A stretch of DNA of 64,000 nt, from contig NC_079208.1 in NCBI RefSeq assembly GCF_026745355.1, positions 24,883,805-24,947,804 on the forward strand, read 5' to 3'. Shown piece after piece: positions 59,509 to 64,000 of this stretch (the first letter of the stretch is position 1; each line of letters begins with the position of its first letter). This DNA comes from Beta vulgaris subsp. vulgaris. Its lineage: Eukaryota; Streptophyta; Magnoliopsida; Caryophyllales; Amaranthaceae. Below the pieces are notes generated by a model. That model had not been told where the DNA came from. It saw only the letters and a program-made list of their open reading frames with translations, and did no database searches. Position numbers and translations under genes: made by a program.

Positions 59509-59865
59509 TTGAAAGTGGGTCAGTTGAACAGTCGGGATACCAAAGACTTCATCGGCGTCATAGCAGGTGGCTTTACCTCAGGAGGCCTAACTGGCCGAGG
59601 CTGCAAAGCCCACCTACAGAGTCTCAAGCACCAAGTGCTTGACGTCCAAAAACCCCGACCCGACTTCCCCGTAATGACCTTTGGGGCATCCAGTCGGATA
59701 TTGCATACACCCCATGACAACCCCCTAATCATCGAGCTCAAGGTGGCCAACACAAGGGTCAAAAGTATGCTGGTGAACAACGGGTCATCAGCCGACATCA
59801 TCACGCTGAAATGCCTCAAAAAGTATAGTGAACGGGATCTCACCCCGTCAATCAGCCACTCATAG
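59509..59865 (+). pseudogene. Tat gypsy protease region
   Basis: Contains PVMTFGASSR and the aspartic protease active-site region, read here as LVNNGSSADII. The expected D-x-G triad (LVDNGSSADI in relatives) has Asn for the catalytic Asp. A frameshift near 59865 leads into 59871-60473 (YNIIMGRPTLNKAKA, then the linker to reverse transcriptase). Confidence 0.8.
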
Positions 59866-60589
59866 GCTTCGTGGAAAACTCAGTACATTTAGTCGGACCA
59901 ATAAAACTACCCACTCGGATGGGAGAAAAAGTCAAGGGTAGAAGCCTACTGATTGACTTCTTGGTAATGGACGTCCCTCTACCTTATAACATTATAATGG
60001 GGAGACCCACTTTGAACAAGGCCAAGGCTGCTATTTCCACCTACCAATGCCTGATGCAATTCGAAATCGATGACGGTAAGGTAGGAAAGATCGAAGGGGA
60101 TCAACAAGCATCGAGAGAATGTTATGTCAACAGTCTGAAGAGTAAAGCCGACGTCCGAGATGACTCGAAAAAGAGGAAGCGAGAAGACGATCGACCCTCA
60201 AGTGGTCTCGGGGTTTACATCACGAAAAACCCCAAGCAATATGAACATCCTCAGCCGGTCGAGGAAGATGAGGAAGTAGTCATCGGCAAAGTGCCCGGTC
60301 GGACAGTGAGGGTAGGAAAAGCCATGAACCCTCATACGAGAGAAGAAATCATCCAAGTATTCACCGAGTACAAAGATGTGTTTTCCTATGAGGCCGCGGA
60401 GATGCCCGGACTCGACCCTAAAGTCATGTGCCATGAACTAAATATCAAAGAGGGGTTCAGAGCGATCATGTAGAAGCTGAGACACCAAGGTCCTGAAAAG
60501 GAACGCCGCAACAGCTGGGGAAGTTAAAAAATTGCTTGAGGCAGGCTTCATAGCAGAATGTCAGTACTCGGAATGGTTGGGCAACGTGC

Positions 60590-61334
60590 GTGGATTTTAC
60601 GGACCTGAACAAAGCCTGCCAAAAAGACAACCACCCGTTGCCCAAGATCGACAGGCTGGTGGACTCTACAATCGGGCATGCACTCCTTAGCTTCATGGAC
60701 ACAAATGCAGGCTACCACCATATTTCAATGGCTGAGCAAGACCAAATCCATATCGCCTTCGTCACCAATCAAGGGGTATATTGTTACAAAATGATGTCAT
60801 GGCTGAGCAAGACCAAATCCATATCGCCTTCATCCGATTTGAAGAATGATGGGGCTACGTATCAGCGAACTATCAACTAAATCTTTCTGCGACCAGTTGG
60901 GTCGGAACATCGAATTATATGTCGACGATATGATAGTCAAGAGAAAGGGCTAGAGGGATCATCCATTAGACTTAGGGGAAACCCTAGGCATGTTGAGGTA
61001 GTTCCGCGTGATGTTGAACCCAAAAAAGATCGTCTTTGGAGTTAAGGGAGGAAAGTGCTTCGGATTCTTGGTAGACGAGAGAGGAATTAGGGCCAACCCC
61101 GATAAATTCAAAGCGGTGATTGAAATGAAATCCCCTCGGAATGTAAGGGAAGTGCAGCGCCTAATCGGCTGTCTAGCTGACCTAGGACTTTTCCTCTCCA
61201 AGTCGGCAGATAAGAGCTTCTTCTTCTTCAAAGATTTGAAAAGAAAAGAGTTTACTTGGGACAACGAAGCTGAACAAGTATTCGATTTCCTTAAAAAACA
61301 CCTGTCAACCCCCCCAAAATTTATATCCCCCTAG
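60590..61334 (+). pseudogene. Tat gypsy reverse transcriptase
   Basis: Reads VDFTDLNKAC-like motif A (60590), HHISMAEQDQIHIAFVTNQG (60715-60780), the YVDDMIVK catalytic box (about 60915-60940), FLVDERGIRANPDK (61065-61110) and the start of the connection (FTWDNEAEQVF). It holds stops, a 71-bp-offset internal duplication (60728-60832) and frameshifts. Confidence 0.87.
60728..60832 (+). repeat. Short direct duplication in the Tat reverse transcriptase
   Basis: ATGGCTGAGCAAGACCAAAT and the following 13 bases occur at 60728 and again at 60799 (71-bp offset). Because the offset is not a multiple of three, the second copy shifts the reading frame and destroys the domain. Confidence 0.85.
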
Positions 61335-61346
61335 TCGGGGGATGCC

Positions 61347-62020
61347 TTGTTCATTTATCAGGTCGTCTCAGAATACGTGCTCAGCGCTGTGTTGGTAGCA
61401 GAGAGAGAATTAAAACATCATCCGGTCTACTTCATCAGCCATGCCTTCCGAGGAGCAGAGACTACAAGTAGCGAGGTTGAAAAGATAGTCTTTGCCCTTG
61501 TAATGGCCAGTCAGAAACTTACACCATACTTCTAATCTCACAAGATCAAAGTCCTTACTAGACAACCGCTTAGGAAGGTAATTGAAAGTAGGAACCACTC
61601 CAGTCGAATAAATGATCGGGCTGACCAACTCGCTGATTTTGGTCTGGAATACGAGCCAAGGAGAGCAATAATAACCCAGGGTTGGCGGATTTCATTACCA
61701 AATGCACCACCAGACTCCCGGTCGGTGATGGGAACTACAAGTAGATGGTTACTCCACCAAAGCAGGATGTGGAGCCAGTCTAGTAATCAAGCCTCCGGTT
61801 AGAGAAAAGATGGAGTATGCCATCAAGTTCTAGTTCTTAGGGTCCAATAACGAAGCCGAGTATGAGGCTCTCACCCTCGGACATCAGCGTTGCATCTTGG
61901 CCGGGGCTACATCAGTCAACCCCAAGCCCGACTAACAACTCATAGTGGGTCAGGTCTCAGGTGGATACGGAGCCAAGGAAGACAACATGCGGATGTACTT
62001 GGCCAAAACCCAAGAGAAGG
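61347..62020 (+). pseudogene. Tat gypsy RNase H plus second (archaeal-type) RNase H
   Basis: The first RNase H runs from LFIYQVVSEYVLSAVLVAE to SSEVEKIVFALVMAS and KLTPYF (61347-61535). After a linker, pieces of a second RNase H are read in other frames: CGASLVI-like (about 61765), SNNEAEYEALTLG (about 61845-61885) and QLIVGQVSGGYGAKEDNMR (about 61937-61995). NNEAEYEAL is diagnostic for the extra RNase H of the Tat lineage. Confidence 0.85.
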
Positions 62021-62423
62021 GTTATCTCGAATGACCAACTCTCACCCTCATTCATCTAAGGAAGACAACAGTAATAATATACCCCGGTTGGAAAATCAAC
62101 AAGTCGATGCCTTAGCTCGAATGACCAACTCGACAAAAGGGTTATCCCCCGGGTCATCATATGGGAAGTACTGCGTCAACCAAGCATAAATTCTAAGTAA
62201 CACCTGGTGTTGAACCGAACGTCCACTTAGATGAACGAGGTAGTCGAATTTTTAAGCGATGGGTTGTTACCTGAAGATCATACATAAGCCAAGCGAATCA
62301 AGCACAAGTTAGGTTGGTTCTTGTCGCATGAGGACCACCTTTACAAAAAGTTTGTCACTCATCTCGTCCTCAGATGTGTGACCCCCGAGGAGACTACATC
62401 CTCTGAGAAATTTACCAAGTAGC

Positions 62424-63137
62424 TTGCGGAAGTCACCAAGGGGGAAGACCATAGCTGGAAAGGCCCTCAAAGTCAGCTACTATTGCCCTACACTTAAGTT
62501 GAATGCCCAAGAGCTGGTCAAAAAGTGTAGTTCATGCCAAATCCACTCGAACCTCCCTAGGGCACCGACTACTCCTCTAACTACCATTCAGGTGGTTCTC
62601 CCATTCGACAAATGGGGCATGGACCTACTCGGACCATTCTCGCGGGACCCCGGTCAACGAAAATTTATAATCGTAGCAATTGACTACTTCACCAAGTGGA
62701 TAGAAGTCGCACCACTTGCCTCAATAACGGACAAGCAAGTTCAAACATTCATATGGAGGAACATAATCACTAAATTTGGAGTACCGAGGTCCTTGGTGTC
62801 AGATAACGGGCGACAATTCAACGGTGGCCCTACTCGGGACTATTGTGCCTGGTTTGGAATACAAACCAACTTCTCACCCGTGTCAAGACCGCAGGTGAAT
62901 GGACAAGCCGAGTCAGGTAACAAAATAGTCCTAAAAGGCATCAAAAAGTCCTTAGAAGCCACAAAAGACCCTGTGTTGATGACTTACCCAGAGTACTATG
63001 GTCGGCTCCAACTACCATGAAAGAGGCAATAGGGCAGTCCTCATTCATCCTAGTATACAGAAGCGAAGCAGTGCTCCCAGTGGAGATCGACATACCCTCC
63101 CCTCGGATGACCTTCTCCGAATTCAAGAAAAACGAAG
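62424..63137 (+). pseudogene. Tat gypsy integrase, cut at the 3' end
   Basis: Zinc-finger cysteines (CSSCQIH), then the catalytic core with the first Asp in KWGMDLLGPF, the second in LVSDNGRQFNGG and Glu in GQAESGNK. Distal conserved residues (SEAVLPVEIDIPSPR) follow in another frame near 63065-63110. Coding similarity stops at 63137 where a TGTAACAACCC sequence begins. Confidence 0.88.
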
Positions 63138-64000
63138 TGTAACAACCCAAATTTAAGAGTGTTTTAATTATCATTATTATCAAAAATTATATATATTAGA
63201 CTTTCTTATCATATTTAAGTTGGAATATGAAGTTTATATTTTATTAACGATATTCTAGTAGTTTATTATTGTTGATAATATATGTTAATTAAACAATACT
63301 CTAAATGTGTTTAATCTACTAGTATATTTATGCAAACGAGTTTGAATAACTTGCAGTTCACTAGAATAATATCGTTATATGTTAGTATATCATAATTGCA
63401 AACCTTTGCAGTTTTAACTTAGTAAGTCGTCTTGTAGACATTTTAGATGTGAATAGAAAAGAAAACCCAAAAGTCGTAAACACCACCCCTGTTGTTTTAG
63501 TCGGTCAATAGACAAACCCCCTACTATTTCTCTCTCTCTTGGGTTTCATTTTTCCCCCCAAACCCCTAAAATCCTCATCCCCCGTTTCCTTCGTCCCCCT
63601 CTGTTTGACTTCTCCCACCTCTTTCACTGTTCCCTACCCTCACCGGAGCTTCTCGCCGCCGCAAGCTAGCGGCGTTATTTAATGCTTTCTCTCTCTCCTC
63701 TACTCGGTTTGTGTTGATGTGAATTGGCGGTGATGTCGCTGTCTTTTGTGCGCCGCTGACGTTGCTGCCTCCATCGCTGCTGTTGTTATCGCGCAGTGCT
63801 GTTGCCGCCTCTGTCGCACGGTGTTGCAGCCTAATTCTGACCAATATGAGGTGCCACACTCTTCCTCTTTTCTCTAGTTCTTATTATTTATATGATTTAT
63901 TTAGACATTTCGGTTTGGAGGGTTGAATGTGAAATCAATTAAACTATAGTATTTGGTTAATTAGTTTCAGAGATGAGTTCGAAACAACTTTTATATCTTG
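63138..64000 (+). mobile_element. Start of another probable LTR retrotransposon (5' LTR), runs off the window
   Basis: Begins TGTAACAACCCAAATTTAAG, a common opening of plant gypsy LTRs, exactly where Tat integrase coding stops. Downstream it has a CT-rich transcribed-looking stretch (63520-63640) and no coding similarity. The second LTR and target duplication lie outside, so identity as an LTR is inferred. Confidence 0.5.

Larger units (their letters stand above)
43896..63137 (+). mobile_element. Tat-lineage Ty3/gypsy retrotransposon with two RNase H domains, split by a CACTA and truncated at 3'
   Basis: Probable 5' LTR ends at 44342, followed by the primer-binding site TGGCGCCGTTTGTGGGGA (44346-44363) common in Tat elements. 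Coding order: gag (44409-45234 and 58481-59480), protease (59509-59865), reverse transcriptase (60590-61120), RNase H (61320-61620), a second, archaeal-type RNase H (about 61730-62010), then integrase (62424-63120). No 3' LTR is present: integrase coding is cut at 63138 by another LTR-like sequence. The CACTA at 45235-58480 lies inside gag, and removing it with one copy of its AAC duplication lets the gag frame resume directly. Many stops; non-functional. Without the CACTA the remaining element is about 6 kb. The left LTR edge (43896) is a guess at a TG start. Confidence 0.88.

Noticed and set aside
1..64000. tRNA, rRNA, CRISPR, or bacterial defence/operon features
   Set aside because: No cloverleaf-like, rRNA-like or direct-repeat-spacer pattern was seen. 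The window is plant nuclear DNA.

Overview
The window is nuclear DNA of a flowering plant, most likely a eudicot. It is AT-rich, has short exons split by long introns, a plant-type CHY/RING ubiquitin-ligase gene, and very dense plant transposons (Ty3/gypsy, Ty1/copia, L1 LINEs, a Helitron, CACTA, hAT, Mutator-like and Stowaway elements). I could not narrow the species. I saw no rRNA, tRNA, CRISPR or bacterial feature.

Region 1 (1-14950, + strand) holds the only intact-looking host gene: a CHY zinc-finger / RING / zinc-ribbon E3 ubiquitin ligase of the CHYR/MIEL1/RZFP34 family. Eleven exons can be placed (255 residues, only the N-terminal exon or exons missing off the left edge) and they stay in frame. 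A whole chromodomain-type gypsy element (4485-10379, TSD TACTG) sits in one intron. A 100-bp tandem duplication and an RTE-like LINE scrap sit in another.

Region 2 (14951-28690) holds intergenic DNA, a GC-rich hAT MITE (18016-18426), and an old L1-type LINE on the minus strand (18655-27312, TSD of about 16 bp). Inside the LINE are a CACTA element (19157-20516) and a Mutator-like element (25368-26605).

Region 3 (28690-43900) is a decayed Helitron on the minus strand with Rep (HUH and two-Tyr) and PIF1-like helicase. It is split by a second, better preserved L1 LINE (29150-34192, 17-bp TSD) and by a 1371-bp solo LTR (37930-39300, TSD TCTTT). A Stowaway MITE and non-coding DNA follow.

Region 4 (43900-63137, + strand) is a Tat-lineage gypsy element with a second RNase H. 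Its gag is split by a 13.2-kb CACTA element (45235-58480, TSD AAC). That CACTA carries several exons and introns of an auxin response factor gene closest to ARF1. A young copia element (48016-54772, TSD GCTAA) landed in one captured ARF exon, and a smaller CACTA (52318-53740, TSD AAT) landed in the copia polymerase. A hAT element (56658-57791, TSD TTGCAGGG) landed on an ARF splice acceptor, and a Stowaway MITE lies in an ARF intron. The gypsy is cut at 63138 by the start of another probable LTR element that runs off the window.

The most notable object is the ARF fragment captured by the CACTA, together with the resolvable nesting order (gypsy, then CACTA with ARF, then copia, then small CACTA). 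No bacterial-style system or operon is present; the biology here is transposon nesting, gene-fragment capture and a host gene that tolerates large intronic insertions.
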